DNA of 47,709 nt from Bryobacteraceae bacterium (GTDB taxonomy: Bacteria > Acidobacteriota > Terriglobia > Bryobacterales > Bryobacteraceae): positions 1-47,709 of the forward strand of contig JASHOO010000026.1 in the NCBI GenBank assembly GCA_030041035.1. The letters run 5' to 3'. Positions within the stretch are counted from its first letter, which is position 1; every line of letters starts with the position of its first letter. Both the position numbers and the translations under genes were made by a program. Below, piece after piece: positions 7,767-16,844 of this stretch. The notes under the pieces were generated by a model. It saw only the letters and a program-made list of their open reading frames with translations. It did not search any database and was not told where the DNA came from.

Positions 7767-10694
7767 GTGCTCATCTTCAGGGTATTCTTATCATCACGAT
7801 ATTTGCGTCGCTGGGCCGGGCCTATGTGGCTGCTCGGGGTGTTGCCGGTGCTGGCCGCGCCGGCCACCGTCAAGGCGCCGCTCCGGCCTGTGGCGTTTGA
7901 GCCCAACGTGGGCCAAACCGACACATCTGTGAAGTACCTGGCACACTCGGCGCATTCGACGCTATGGCTTACCGAGAGAGGCGCCGTGCTCGAGACCGCC
8001 CGGGGCCGGGGACGGGAATCGGGGAACGTGGTTCTGAACCTGCGCTTTGCCGGTGCGAATCCCGCTCCGCAGTTGGAAGCCGAGGAGCCGCGAACGGGCG
8101 TGAGCAACTACTTCATCGGGCGCGACCCGCAACAGTGGCACACCGGTGTGCCGCAATTCGCAAAGGTCCGCTACCGCAACCTCTACCCGGGGATTGACGC
8201 AGTCTTCTACGGAAACGCCGGTGAGGTGGAATACGATTTCGTGGTGCAGCCGGGCGCTGATCCCGGGAAGATCCGGCTGGCTTTTGACGGAGCCGAGCGT
8301 ATCCGCGCGGATGCAGCCGGAGACCTGGTGGTGCGCATCGGCGGCGTAGAGATTCGCAGCCGCAAGCCGCGCATTTACCAACAAGCCAAAAGCGGCGCCG
8401 AGGAGGTGAGCGGCCACTACACGGTGCTGGGAAAGCGGCGCGCGGGTTTCGTGATTGACGGCTACGACCCGGCCCGGCCGCTGGTGGTGGATCCGGTTCT
8501 CAGTTATGCCAGCTTTCTCGGCGGGAACGGCAGCGACGCGGTCAACGCCATGACCATGGACCCGCAGGGCTTCGTCTATCTGGCGGGCAGCACCAACTCG
8601 GGCAATTTTCCCCGCAAGAAGGCCATCTACTCCGGCGTCTCTAATGCTGCGGATGTCGCCTTCATCTCGAAATTCAATCTGTCGGCGACCGGCGCGGACT
8701 CGCTGGTTTATTCCACCTTTCTAGGCGGCAACATCAGCGACGAAGCCTTCGGCATCGCGCTCGATCCGAGCGACAACGTGTATGTCACGGGCCGCACGCT
8801 TTCGACCGACTTTCCGTTGAAGAACGCGTTTCAAAGCTCTTTCGTCACGGCCACCAACTGCACCAACTCCGCCGGGACCGCGACCGCCTGCGAGCACGCG
8901 TTCGTCACGGAAATTGCGGCAGCGGAAAATGCACTGGTCTATTCCTCGTACCTGGGGGGAAGCTACGAGGATGAGGCATTGGCCATCGGCGTAGATTCCC
9001 ACGGCAATGCTTATGTTACGGGACGGACCACTTCCACCGACTTCCCCATGGATGGAACGCCGTTCCAGGACACCCTGAAGGGGACGGAGAGTGCTTTCCT
9101 GTGCAAGGTGACGCCCCAAGGAACGAGTCTGGCGTATTCGACTTATCTCGGCGGAACGGCCAGCGACGAAGCCTTGACCATCGCGGTCACACCGGCCGGG
9201 ATGGTCTACATTGCGGGCATCGCCGGATCCACCAATTTTCCGACGACTTCAAATGCCTACCAGCCAAATCAGAGCGGCGGGCCCGGTGATTCGTTTTTTT
9301 CTGTGTTTAACCTGAACCAAACCGGTACGTCGTCGCTCACATACTCCAGTTATCTGGGAGCCGTAGACGGCACAACCGAGATCAACGACATCGTTGTGGA
9401 TTCATCGGGGTTGGTCTATCTGACCGGGGCCACCAATGCCGATGATTTCCCCGTGACACCCAGCGCCTTCCGCAAGCACTATGCGGGCTCTTATTCGCCG
9501 GATAGCGACGGAGTTGCGGGTCCGGGAGACGCCTTCATCTCCAAGTTCAACATTTCGGCGTCCGGTACGTCGCAACTGGTGTACTCGACTTATCTCGGTG
9601 GCGCGTTTGATGACCAGGGCTTTGGAATCGCGGTGGACAACCTGGGACACATTACGGTAGCCGGGCAAACCGATTCCTCGGGATTCCCGGTGACCGGCGA
9701 CGCCATTCAAGGGTTCGATGCCGGGCCATCGCCCACCAACCAGGGTTTCATCGCGCGCTTTGATCCTTCCCAATCGGGGGACGCTTCGCTTCTCTATTCG
9801 ACCTTTCTGGGCGGTGACAACGACGATGGGCTGTTTGCCGTGGCGGTCAATCCGGCCGGAACCCTGGTGATAGCAGCCGGTGCATATTCTTCCCCCAATC
9901 CGCCGATCACGCCGACGGGGTATCAGACCACCTATGGCGGCGGCTCGAGCAACGCCTACATTGCGGAAATCAACTTTACGGAAAGCGGACCCCAGCCAAG
10001 ATCGGTGGTGAACGGCGCGAGCCTGGTGAACACGGGCTTGTCACCGGGGCTGATCTTCACGATCACCGGTTCGGGTTTTGGGCCCTCGGCGCCGGAAACG
10101 GGGGGAGTGGATGACCACGGGCGCATTCCCACCACGCTGGATGGAGTCGAGGTAATGGTAGATAACACGCCGGCTCCGCTGCTGTACGTCTCGGGAGATC
10201 AGATCAACGCGGTGGCGCCGTACGAGCTGGCCAACCGGCTGGGAGACACCGTGGCCATCCAGGTCTATTACAACGGCATTGGCGGCTACCTGATCTCGAA
10301 CATGGTGGTGATTGCGGCGCCGGCCATCTTTACGTCGGGCGACGGCCAGGGAATCATCCTGAACCAGAACGGCAGCCTCAACGGTCCGGGGGATCCGGCG
10401 CCGGTCGGGTCCACGGTGCGGATTTTCGGCACCGGCGAAGGGCTGCTTCAGCCGGCGGGAGTCGACGGCGAATTTGTGGGCTATCAAGACTTGCCGCAAC
10501 CCATCTTGCCGGTGACCGTGACCATCGGCGGTGTCAACGCGCACATCACGTATAGGGGCACGGTGCCGGGCTTGTTTGAAGGGTTCTTCGAGGCAGATGC
10601 CGTCATCCCGGCCGGTACGCCGGCAGGGGCCAATCCGGTGGTGCTGGCGGTGGGCGGAGTCCAGAGCACGCCGGTGAACGTCGTGGTGCAGTAG
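7767..10694 (+). CDS. Secreted SBBP beta-propeller repeat protein with Solibacter-type C-terminal domain
   Basis: A 975-residue exported protein of unknown function. After a signal peptide (hydrophobic WLLGVLPVLAAPA) comes an N-terminal domain (~35-240) with FEPNVGQTD and YRNLYPGIDAVFYG, usual in SBBP proteins. Then follow about nine blade repeats of ~55-75 residues, each with a version of LVYSTYLGG, D.A.GIA.D..GN.YVTG.T.S.DFP (~245-740). The last ~230 residues (RSVVNGASLV...TPVNVVVQ) match the C-terminal domain first described in many Solibacter proteins (TIGR03437), good evidence for the lineage. The start is uncertain: GTG 7767 is the longest, TTG 7803 or ATG 7824 would give more usual signal peptides. 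It is monocistronic and convergent with the cupin gene, 4 bp apart. No PEP-CTERM tail is present. Confidence 0.9.
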   Translation: MLIFRVFLSSRYLRRWAGPMWLLGVLPVLAAPATVKAPLRPVAFEPNVGQTDTSVKYLAHSAHSTLWLTERGAVLETARGRGRESGNVVLNLRFAGANPAPQLEAEEPRTGVSNYFIGRDPQQWHTGVPQFAKVRYRNLYPGIDAVFYGNAGEVEYDFVVQPGADPGKIRLAFDGAERIRADAAGDLVVRIGGVEIRSRKPRIYQQAKSGAEEVSGHYTVLGKRRAGFVIDGYDPARPLVVDPVLSYASFLGGNGSDAVNAMTMDPQGFVYLAGSTNSGNFPRKKAIYSGVSNAADVAFISKFNLSATGADSLVYSTFLGGNISDEAFGIALDPSDNVYVTGRTLSTDFPLKNAFQSSFVTATNCTNSAGTATACEHAFVTEIAAAENALVYSSYLGGSYEDEALAIGVDSHGNAYVTGRTTSTDFPMDGTPFQDTLKGTESAFLCKVTPQGTSLAYSTYLGGTASDEALTIAVTPAGMVYIAGIAGSTNFPTTSNAYQPNQSGGPGDSFFSVFNLNQTGTSSLTYSSYLGAVDGTTEINDIVVDSSGLVYLTGATNADDFPVTPSAFRKHYAGSYSPDSDGVAGPGDAFISKFNISASGTSQLVYSTYLGGAFDDQGFGIAVDNLGHITVAGQTDSSGFPVTGDAIQGFDAGPSPTNQGFIARFDPSQSGDASLLYSTFLGGDNDDGLFAVAVNPAGTLVIAAGAYSSPNPPITPTGYQTTYGGGSSNAYIAEINFTESGPQPRSVVNGASLVNTGLSPGLIFTITGSGFGPSAPETGGVDDHGRIPTTLDGVEVMVDNTPAPLLYVSGDQINAVAPYELANRLGDTVAIQVYYNGIGGYLISNMVVIAAPAIFTSGDGQGIILNQNGSLNGPGDPAPVGSTVRIFGTGEGLLQPAGVDGEFVGYQDLPQPILPVTVTIGGVNAHITYRGTVPGLFEGFFEADAVIPAGTPAGANPVVLAVGGVQSTPVNVVVQ

Positions 10695-10698
10695 GCCA

Positions 10699-11058
10699 CT
10701 ACTTGAGCTCGATGACGAGCGTGCGATAAGGTTTCGATCCCAGATTGATGAGCTGGGGCGCGTCCTCACCCTGATTGTGCCAGATGACGTCGCCGGCCTT
10801 GTGTTCGTGCACGGTCTTTTCATGGGTGGCGGAATCGGTGCGCTCATAGCGGCAATCGTCCAGAAACACGATGATCTGGTTGGTGGGGCGGATGGAGGGC
10901 TCGCGCGGGACGCCCGGGTCATAGGTGACCTGGCGCACGCGCACGTGCTCATTTTCGAGCACTACCTTCGAGGGCAATGGCGCCCAGCCGAGGCTCCAGA
11001 CTGCGGCCAAGGTCAGAACCGAGGAAATGGTGGCGCTCAGTACAATCGCTTTTCGCAT
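10699..11058 (-). CDS. Exported or membrane-anchored cupin-domain protein
   Basis: A 119-residue small cupin. Residues ~4-25 are a hydrophobic N-terminal segment that is either a signal peptide or an anchor. The rest is one cupin barrel: VVLENEHVRVRQVTYDPG, a central HEHKAGDVIWHN with possible metal-binding His residues, and a closing strand RTLVIELK. Proteins of this size are common in acidobacteria and have no assigned reaction. It is divergent from glgC (77 bp between starts), so the two may share a control region, and converges with the SBBP gene. I cannot name a substrate. Confidence 0.8.
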   Translation of the reverse strand: MRKAIVLSATISSVLTLAAVWSLGWAPLPSKVVLENEHVRVRQVTYDPGVPREPSIRPTNQIIVFLDDCRYERTDSATHEKTVHEHKAGDVIWHNQGEDAPQLINLGSKPYRTLVIELK

Positions 11059-11135
11059 GGGGTGTTGTCGCTTACCGGATCAAGATAACACGGAGTTGCA
11101 AGCGGCCGGTCTCTAAGGCCACAATATCGTGCAAT

Positions 11136-12392
11136 ATGCAACTGCGCGTGCTGGGCGTTGTGCTGGCCGGTGGGAAGGGCACCCGGCTCTATCCGCTGAC
11201 CAAGGAGCGCGCCAAACCGGCGGTTCCTTTCGGGGGCAAGTACCGCATCATCGATTTCGTGCTCAGCAACTTCATCAACTCGGGCATCTACTCGATTTAT
11301 GTGCTGACGCAGTTCCGCAGCCAGTCGCTGCTGCAGCACCTGAACGAGGGATGGCAGTTCGGCAGCCTGCTGAAGAACCAGTTCATCATCCCGGTGCCGG
11401 CGCAGATGCGGTCAGCCGACGAAACGTGGTACCAGGGGACGGCCGACGCGATCTTTCAGAACATCAACCTGATCGAGCAGGCGGAACCGGACGTGGTGGC
11501 GATCTTCGGCGCGGATCACATCTACCGCATGAACATCGCCACCATGGTGGAGTACCACGAGCAGAAGAACGCGGCGGTCACGGTGGCGGCGATTCCGACC
11601 GAGAGGCGGATGGCCGAGCAATTCGGTGTGATCGAATGCCGGCCGGACGGGCGCATCGTGCGCTTTCACGAGAAGAGACCCGACGCGCCGACGATTCCCG
11701 GCGATCCGGAGCGCGTGTTCGCGTCGATGGGAAACTACGTGTTCAACACGCGTGTACTGCTGCGCGAGCTGCAAGACGACGCGGCCAACCCAAAGAGCTC
11801 GCACGATTTCGGGAAGGACATTTTGCCATCGCTGATGCAGCGGGCCGAGGTGTACGCGTACAACTTTCAAGCCAACCGGATTGCCGGTGAGCCGGAAGGC
11901 GCCATGGCTTACTGGCGCGATGTGGGGACGATCGATGCTTACTACGAAGCCAACATGGATCTGCGCAGCGTGTGGCCCGCGCTGAACCTGTATAACCGCC
12001 AGTGGCCGCTGCGGACCTCGAGCTTCCCCGATCCGCCGGCGAAGTTCACCTTTGACGAGGCAAACCGGCGCGGGCAGGCGATCGACTCCATCATCTCGGG
12101 CGGCTCGATTCTTTCGGGCGGGGTGGTGCGCAATTCGGTGCTGGGCCGGTGGGTGCGGGTGCACGCGGGCGCGCTGGTGGAGGACTCGATCATTCTGGAT
12201 AATTGCGACATCGGGCGGCGCTCCAAGGTGCGCCGCGCCATTCTGGATAAAAACGTACACGTCCCGGCGGATTCGACGATCGGCTACGATCTGGAATTCG
12301 ACCGCCGTTCGCACCACGTGACGGACAGCGGCATCGTGGTGGTGGAAGGGAACCGGTCACCGGTGGAAGTCGGCACGGTGGTGGTGGTCTAG
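11136..12392 (+). CDS. glgC: Glucose-1-phosphate adenylyltransferase (ADP-glucose pyrophosphorylase)
   Basis: A 418-residue enzyme making ADP-glucose from ATP and glucose-1-phosphate, the committed step of glycogen synthesis. The N-terminal nucleotidyltransferase motif VVLAGGKGTRLYPLTKERAK (7-26) is followed by KPAVPFGGKYRIIDF and, mid-protein, FGADHIYRMN with the catalytic Asp. The C-terminal third is the left-handed beta-helix (SGGSILSGGVVRNSVLGRWVRVHAGALV) that holds the allosteric site. The frame is open further upstream, but ATG 11136 gives the family start and length. The ribosome site is weak. No other glg gene is nearby, so it is likely transcribed alone or with the next gene (87-bp gap). 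Confidence 0.95.
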   Translation: MQLRVLGVVLAGGKGTRLYPLTKERAKPAVPFGGKYRIIDFVLSNFINSGIYSIYVLTQFRSQSLLQHLNEGWQFGSLLKNQFIIPVPAQMRSADETWYQGTADAIFQNINLIEQAEPDVVAIFGADHIYRMNIATMVEYHEQKNAAVTVAAIPTERRMAEQFGVIECRPDGRIVRFHEKRPDAPTIPGDPERVFASMGNYVFNTRVLLRELQDDAANPKSSHDFGKDILPSLMQRAEVYAYNFQANRIAGEPEGAMAYWRDVGTIDAYYEANMDLRSVWPALNLYNRQWPLRTSSFPDPPAKFTFDEANRRGQAIDSIISGGSILSGGVVRNSVLGRWVRVHAGALVEDSIILDNCDIGRRSKVRRAILDKNVHVPADSTIGYDLEFDRRSHHVTDSGIVVVEGNRSPVEVGTVVVV

Positions 12393-12479
12393 GCGCGGGG
12401 AAACCGCTTCCGGCTGACCTACACTACTAACCTTTGAAGACTGTCGGGGCACGGGGGAAGGCCCGTAGAATCGGAGGGA

Positions 12480-13457
12480 ATGCGTCCGTTTCGCATGGTT
12501 GCCGCCCTGATGCTGGCGCTTCTGGCGCCGCTCGACGGCCAGACCTCAGAGGCTCCGCGGGACCCGCTGGTGGTGACGCTGCCGGCGCCGCCGGTTACCG
12601 ACGCGACGCCCGCCGATCAGCCCGCCCTGCCGGAAGCGACGGCGAGGCAGGGGCTGATGTGGAAGATTTCCTCGGCGCGCAATACGGTGTATTTGCTCGG
12701 TTCGATTCATCTGGGGTCGGGCGACTTCTATCCGCTGCCGGAGCACATCGAGGAGGCGTTCGAGAAATCGAATGTGCTGGTGGTGGAAGTGGATCTGAGG
12801 CGGCTCGACCAGACGAAGCTCCTAGGCCTGCTGTCGGCCAATGGACTCTATCCGCTGGACGACTCGTTGTGGAACCACGTGAGCGCGGACACGCATCAGC
12901 GGGTGGTGGAATTCTGCCAGCAGCACGGAGTGGATGCCGAAGCATTCGCGCGGATGAAGCCGTGGCTGGCGGCATTCGCTACATCGTTCCCGTCCGCCGC
13001 CACGATGCAGCAGAACCCGGCACCGGGGATCGACAAGTACTTTTTGGATAAAGCGGGAGACGGTATGCGCGTGGAATCGCTGGAAACGGCCGAGTATCAA
13101 GTGCGGGTGATCTCCGGGCTGCCGGAGGCCCAGCAGGAGCGAAGTCTGCGCAACGCGGTCGAGAACGTCGGCCAGAGCGTAGAGGAACTCGCGCAATTGC
13201 AAACCCTGTGGCTGGAGGGAGACGCGCAGAAGCTGGAAGCCTACCTGGCGGCCGCCATGCACGATGAGCCGGAATATGAAAAGCGCGTATTCGCCGACCG
13301 CAATCCGCACATGGCCGAGCGCGCCGAGCAGTGCCTGAAGAGCCGAGACCGCTGTTTCATCGTGGTGGGTGCGGGCCACATGGTGGGAAAAGACGGCGTG
13401 GTGCACCTGTTGCGCGAGCGCGGATACAAAGTGGAGCGGGTCTTCGCGCCGCAGTAG
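12480..13457 (+). CDS. TraB/GumN family protein
   Basis: A 325-residue exported protein of the TraB/GumN (PrgY-like) family. A signal peptide (MVAALMLALLAPLDGQ) is followed by the hallmark TVYLLGSIHLG (~69-79), an acidic stretch (VLVVEVDLRR) and the C-terminal FIVVGAGHMVGKDGVVHLLRERGY. Conserved Glu and His residues in these motifs suggest a metallohydrolase, and relatives have been linked to peptide processing, but no reaction is established. A GGAGGG ribosome site lies directly before ATG 12480, at rather short spacing. It is downstream of glgC on the same strand and ends at a strong palindrome shared with the convergent symporter gene. Confidence 0.88.
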   Translation: MRPFRMVAALMLALLAPLDGQTSEAPRDPLVVTLPAPPVTDATPADQPALPEATARQGLMWKISSARNTVYLLGSIHLGSGDFYPLPEHIEEAFEKSNVLVVEVDLRRLDQTKLLGLLSANGLYPLDDSLWNHVSADTHQRVVEFCQQHGVDAEAFARMKPWLAAFATSFPSAATMQQNPAPGIDKYFLDKAGDGMRVESLETAEYQVRVISGLPEAQQERSLRNAVENVGQSVEELAQLQTLWLEGDAQKLEAYLAAAMHDEPEYEKRVFADRNPHMAERAEQCLKSRDRCFIVVGAGHMVGKDGVVHLLRERGYKVERVFAPQ

Positions 13458-13469
13458 GCTGGTGGGCGA

Positions 13470-13489
13470 GGGCGAGGCGTGCCTCGCCC
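13470..13489. terminator. Strong 9-bp hairpin between convergent genes, REP-like
   Basis: GGGCGAGGCGTGCCTCGCCC is a perfect inverted repeat with 9-bp arms around GT, placed between two convergent stop codons (13457 and 13490). It can fold on both transcripts and so act as a two-way terminator, though no T-run follows. The sequence looks like a dispersed intergenic palindrome. Confidence 0.6.
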
Positions 13490-15175
13490 CTACGGGGTGG
13501 GGCGCAGCCAGGACACGGCCAAGCCGGTCGCGATCACCACCACGCAGCCGATCACGTTGTACCAGAGAAACGAAATACCGGTGAACCAGAATGCCGCGAA
13601 GATGGCGGCCTCGCCCAGGAGCATGCCGAGAAAGGCGCCGGTCCCGGTGACGCGCCGGAACCAGAACGCCAGCACGAACACACCCAGCAAAGATCCGTAA
13701 AACAGAGACCCCAGCAGGTTGACGGCGACGATGAGCGAGCCTAATTTCTTGGCGTACTGCGCGAAGAAAACCGCATAGGACGCCCAGAAGGCGGTGGCGA
13801 GCCGTGAAACCCACAGGTAGTGGCGGTCGGTGGCCACCGGCCGGATGTGTTTGCGATAGACATCGATCACGGTCACGGTGGCGAGGGAGTTGACCTCGCC
13901 TGAACTCGACGACATAGCGGCGGCGAAAATCACGGCGATGAGCAAGCCCACCACGCCGGCCGGCAGGTAACGCGTGACGAACGAGAGGAAGATGTAATTG
14001 GTGTCGTTGAAACCTTTCTCACCGCTGGAGCGCTCGTAGAGCTTCGTGCCGGAGGTGCGGAGCCTGTCGATCTCGGCCTGCGCGGAACGGTATTGCGCGA
14101 GGGACTGGGCGCGCCTGCTCTCGTCATGCGCGTGGCGGGCTTCGGCCATCCCTATGGCGGCCTGTTTGCGCTGTTCGAACGCCTGCTCGAACTGCGAGCG
14201 GATGGGAGCAAACTGCTCGCTCACCGCGGGCGATTCCAGGCGTTGCATGGCCACGCTTTGAAACAAAAACGGCGGCCGTTCGAACAGAAAGAAGACGAAG
14301 ACCATGGCGCCCACGAACAAAATTCCAAACTGCATGGGGATCTTGGCCGTGGCGGTGAACAGCAGGCTCAGCTTGCTTTGCGCGATGGACTTGCCGGTGA
14401 GATAGCGCTGCACCTGGGATTGATCACAACCGAAGTAGGAAAGCGCGAGGAAGCAGCCGCCGATCAAGCCGCTCCACAGGTTGAATTGATTGTTGAAATC
14501 GAACTTCAAATCCACGGCGTTGAGCTTGCCCGTGGCGCCGGCCAGATAGAGAGCATCGAGGAAAGAGACTCCGCCGGGCAGCATGTGCACGATCATGAAA
14601 AACGCCACGACCAGCCCGCAGAGAATGATGATCATCTGCTGCACGTCGGTCCAGGTGACGGCTTTGATGCCGCCGGCCACGGTGTAGATGGTGATCAAGC
14701 CGCCCATCACGAGGGTAGTGAGGCGGTCGGGCCAGCCGAAGATAACGGCGAGCACGATGGCCGGGGCGTAGAGCGAGAGGCCCACGGCCAGGCCGCGCTG
14801 GATGAGAAATATGACGCTGGCGAGCGTGCGTGTTTTGGTGTCGAAGCGCTTTTCGAGAAATTCGTAAGCGGTGTAGACGTTGGCCCGGTGGAACAGAGGG
14901 ACGGCGGTAGCGGAAAGGATGACCATGGCGATGGGCAGGCCGAAGTAAAACTGCACGAAGCGCATGCCATCGACGTAGGCCTGGCCGGTAGTGGAGATGA
15001 AGGTGATGGCGCTGGCCTGGGTGGCCATGATGGAAAGCGCCATGGCGTACCAGGGCATGGTGCGGTCGGCGAGCAGGTACTTGTGCATGGTGTCGCTGCC
15101 GCGCCCTTTGTAGAGGCCGTAGAGAACGATGGTGGCCAGCGTGCCGCCCAGCACCACCCAGTCGAGCGGCCTCAT
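13490..15175 (-). CDS. Sodium:solute symporter (SSS family)
   Basis: A 561-residue inner-membrane transporter that would use the sodium gradient to import a solute. About 13-14 membrane helices can be counted, with the SSS features ADRTMPWYAMALSIMATQASAITF near residue 36 and GGIKAVTWTDVQQ near 170. The substrate cannot be told from sequence; sugars, sialic acids, vitamins and amino acids are all carried by relatives. An unusual ~85-residue hydrophilic, helix-forming insert (about residues 310-395, rich in Gln, Glu, Arg, Ala) interrupts the helices before the NYIFLSFVTRYLPAG stretch. Its ATG overlaps the stop of a 46-codon membrane-peptide gene (ATGA), so the two are coupled. Confidence 0.93.
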   Translation of the reverse strand: MRPLDWVVLGGTLATIVLYGLYKGRGSDTMHKYLLADRTMPWYAMALSIMATQASAITFISTTGQAYVDGMRFVQFYFGLPIAMVILSATAVPLFHRANVYTAYEFLEKRFDTKTRTLASVIFLIQRGLAVGLSLYAPAIVLAVIFGWPDRLTTLVMGGLITIYTVAGGIKAVTWTDVQQMIIILCGLVVAFFMIVHMLPGGVSFLDALYLAGATGKLNAVDLKFDFNNQFNLWSGLIGGCFLALSYFGCDQSQVQRYLTGKSIAQSKLSLLFTATAKIPMQFGILFVGAMVFVFFLFERPPFLFQSVAMQRLESPAVSEQFAPIRSQFEQAFEQRKQAAIGMAEARHAHDESRRAQSLAQYRSAQAEIDRLRTSGTKLYERSSGEKGFNDTNYIFLSFVTRYLPAGVVGLLIAVIFAAAMSSSSGEVNSLATVTVIDVYRKHIRPVATDRHYLWVSRLATAFWASYAVFFAQYAKKLGSLIVAVNLLGSLFYGSLLGVFVLAFWFRRVTGTGAFLGMLLGEAAIFAAFWFTGISFLWYNVIGCVVVIATGLAVSWLRPTP

Positions 15176-15312
15176 GAAAACATGCGCGTGAAGAAGTAGA
15201 ACAGCGCGATGAGCGAGGCGAGATAGATCAGGATCGCGACGTAGACGTGCGGCCAGGTGCCCAGGAATGGCGGGGGCTCATCGGGCAACTGCTCGCGGCC
15301 GGTGGGCATCAT
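15172..15312 (-). CDS. Small single-helix membrane protein coupled to the symporter
   Basis: A 46-residue frame, too short for most gene calls. It starts ATG ATG at 15312 and stops at TGA that overlaps the symporter ATG (ATGA). It has a Pro-rich N-terminus (DEPPPFLG) and one membrane helix (VYVAILIYLASLIALFYFF) ending FTRMFS. The four-base overlap, strand and membrane nature argue that it is real. Small membrane partners upstream of SSS transporters are known (for example YhdT beside the pantothenate symporter), though I see no clear similarity. No good ribosome site is visible. Confidence 0.6.
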   Translation of the reverse strand: MMPTGREQLPDEPPPFLGTWPHVYVAILIYLASLIALFYFFTRMFS

Positions 15313-15458
15313 CGAGGAGTGTAGCACGGCGCCGCGACAGCACGTTGCGGTGTTCCACGGCGGTCAGGGGTAGCTCGCCGGTGTGCAGGGTGAATTCGCC
15401 GATTCCGGGTGGGAGGGAGCTCGGCGCACCGTTACTCTCAGGGTGACGGAGCAATTCT

Positions 15459-16139
15459 ATGACTCATTCGATTTCTGAAAAGCCATACAAGGGATTAGGA
15501 ATGGAGGGCGCGGTGGCCCGCTGGTACGCTTCTCTGACGTACAAATCGTTAGACGAATTCCGGGCGCTAGCGAGGCGGGTGGCGGAACAGGTCCCGCCGG
15601 GGAGCCAGATTCTGGAAGTGGCGCCAGGGCCGGGTTACTTCGCGATTGAGCTGGCGAAACTGGGCGATTACCAGGTGACGGGCCTGGACATCAGCCACAC
15701 CTTTGTCGAGATCGCGCGCGGCAAGGCCGGGCAAGCCGGCGTCAAAGTTGATTTCCGGCACGGCGACGCGGCCCATATGCCTTTTGCGGACGGGAGCTTC
15801 GATTTCCTGTTTTGCCGCGCCGCCTTCAAGAACTTCAGCGAGCCGGTTCGTGCGCTCGAAGAGATGTACCGGGTTCTCAAGCCCGGCGGCTGCGCTCAGG
15901 TGATCGACTTGCGGAGGGACGCGCCCATGCAGTCGATCAGCCAGGCCGTTGAAGGCATGCGGCTGGGCCGGATGGACGCACTGCTCACCAAGCTGACCTT
16001 CCGTTTTATGCTGCTCAGGCGCGCGTATACGCGGCAAGATTTCGAGCAGTTCTTATCTCAAACCAAGTTCGGCCCCAATGACATCAACGAAAGCTCGCTG
16101 GGCCTGGAACTTTCACTTTACCGGACCCAGGCCACGTAG
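15459..16139 (+). CDS. Class I SAM-dependent methyltransferase
   Basis: A 226-residue methyltransferase. Motif I is ILEVAPGPGYFAIELA (~50-65), the acidic residue after strand 2 is in VTGLDIS, and motif III is GDAAHMPFADGSFDFLFCRAAFKNF, all as in the UbiE/type-11 family. The C-terminal part (~150-226) is a helical cap that probably selects the substrate, which I cannot name. It is a single gene with its own upstream region (15313-15458) and converges with the beta-barrel gene 27 bp away. The start at ATG 15459 has GGAG-like sequence upstream. Confidence 0.88.
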   Translation: MTHSISEKPYKGLGMEGAVARWYASLTYKSLDEFRALARRVAEQVPPGSQILEVAPGPGYFAIELAKLGDYQVTGLDISHTFVEIARGKAGQAGVKVDFRHGDAAHMPFADGSFDFLFCRAAFKNFSEPVRALEEMYRVLKPGGCAQVIDLRRDAPMQSISQAVEGMRLGRMDALLTKLTFRFMLLRRAYTRQDFEQFLSQTKFGPNDINESSLGLELSLYRTQAT

Positions 16140-16166
16140 GCGAATGGGCGCAAAGGCGAACCGGTC

Positions 16167-16844
16167 TTACTGGTTATGGCCGAAGTTGTACCCGATCCAG
16201 ACCAGACCTTCCGGCACTACGTTGCTGTTGAACTGTTGTGTGAGATTCGGCACATAGTGCAGGTCGAATTCCGGGCGGATGAAGATGTGCTCGGTCACGT
16301 AGATTTGCACGCCGGCGGTAAAGTGCACCTGGAAATGGTTCGTCGTGCCGACGGGCGTGGTTTCAGTGCTACACGTTACTGTACCCACGCATTCGCTCTC
16401 GTTAATCGCGAACCCAGTTCGGGCAAATCCAATTCCCCCTCCCAACCGGACCGAAGCGCGCTTGGTACTGATAGGCTGGTAAAGCCCGTCGATATCAAAG
16501 AAGGTTTCGCGGTAGAGCAAGGGGCCATAATTCTGCCGCGCCGGCTGGAAGCTGGCATCGAAGCCTGCGCCGAACTTCTGCTTAAACATGATGTCGCCGC
16601 CAATGCCCATAAAGAAGCCGCTGAGTGCCTGCGCCGATTGGCAATAGGTATCTCCGCTCCCCGGCGTGCAGGCGCCGAGCGGGTTGGTGGGTGAATTGAT
16701 ATTGTCAATGCCGATTGAGCTGTTCGCACCGTCGCGGGCGGAACCGAATCCAAGGTTGAAATCAACTCCAGCCTGCCCGAAGGCAATTGGCGCGCTGCCA
16801 ATCAGTAGAGCGAGGACGGGCAAGTACCGGCAGGTTCGTCTCAT
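16167..16844 (-). CDS. Outer-membrane beta-barrel protein
   Basis: A 225-residue exported protein. A signal peptide (LPVLALLIGSAPIAFGQA) is followed by alternating beta strands with aromatic residues at strand ends (ASVRLGGGIGFARTGF, FQVHFTAGVQIYV, LVWIGYNFGHNQ), the pattern of a small OmpA/OmpW-like barrel of about 8-10 strands. Two Cys pairs lie in loops (GACTPGSGDTYC and ESECVGTVTC). The AGAGGAGA ribosome site before ATG 16844 is the best in this part of the window. The gene stands alone, with a 420-bp upstream region. Function unknown; pore, adhesin or structural role are all possible. Confidence 0.82.
   Translation of the reverse strand: MRRTCRYLPVLALLIGSAPIAFGQAGVDFNLGFGSARDGANSSIGIDNINSPTNPLGACTPGSGDTYCQSAQALSGFFMGIGGDIMFKQKFGAGFDASFQPARQNYGPLLYRETFFDIDGLYQPISTKRASVRLGGGIGFARTGFAINESECVGTVTCSTETTPVGTTNHFQVHFTAGVQIYVTEHIFIRPEFDLHYVPNLTQQFNSNVVPEGLVWIGYNFGHNQ

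Noticed and set aside
10041-10952. 303-codon minus-strand open frame across the SBBP C-terminus and cupin region
   Set aside because: It overlaps two supported genes and its product is a typical Arg/His-rich artefact.
14093-15199. 368-codon plus-strand open frame opposite the symporter
   Set aside because: It is antisense to a clear transporter gene; the composition is His/Gly/Glu-rich as expected from a GC-rich complement, with no ribosome site or family motif.
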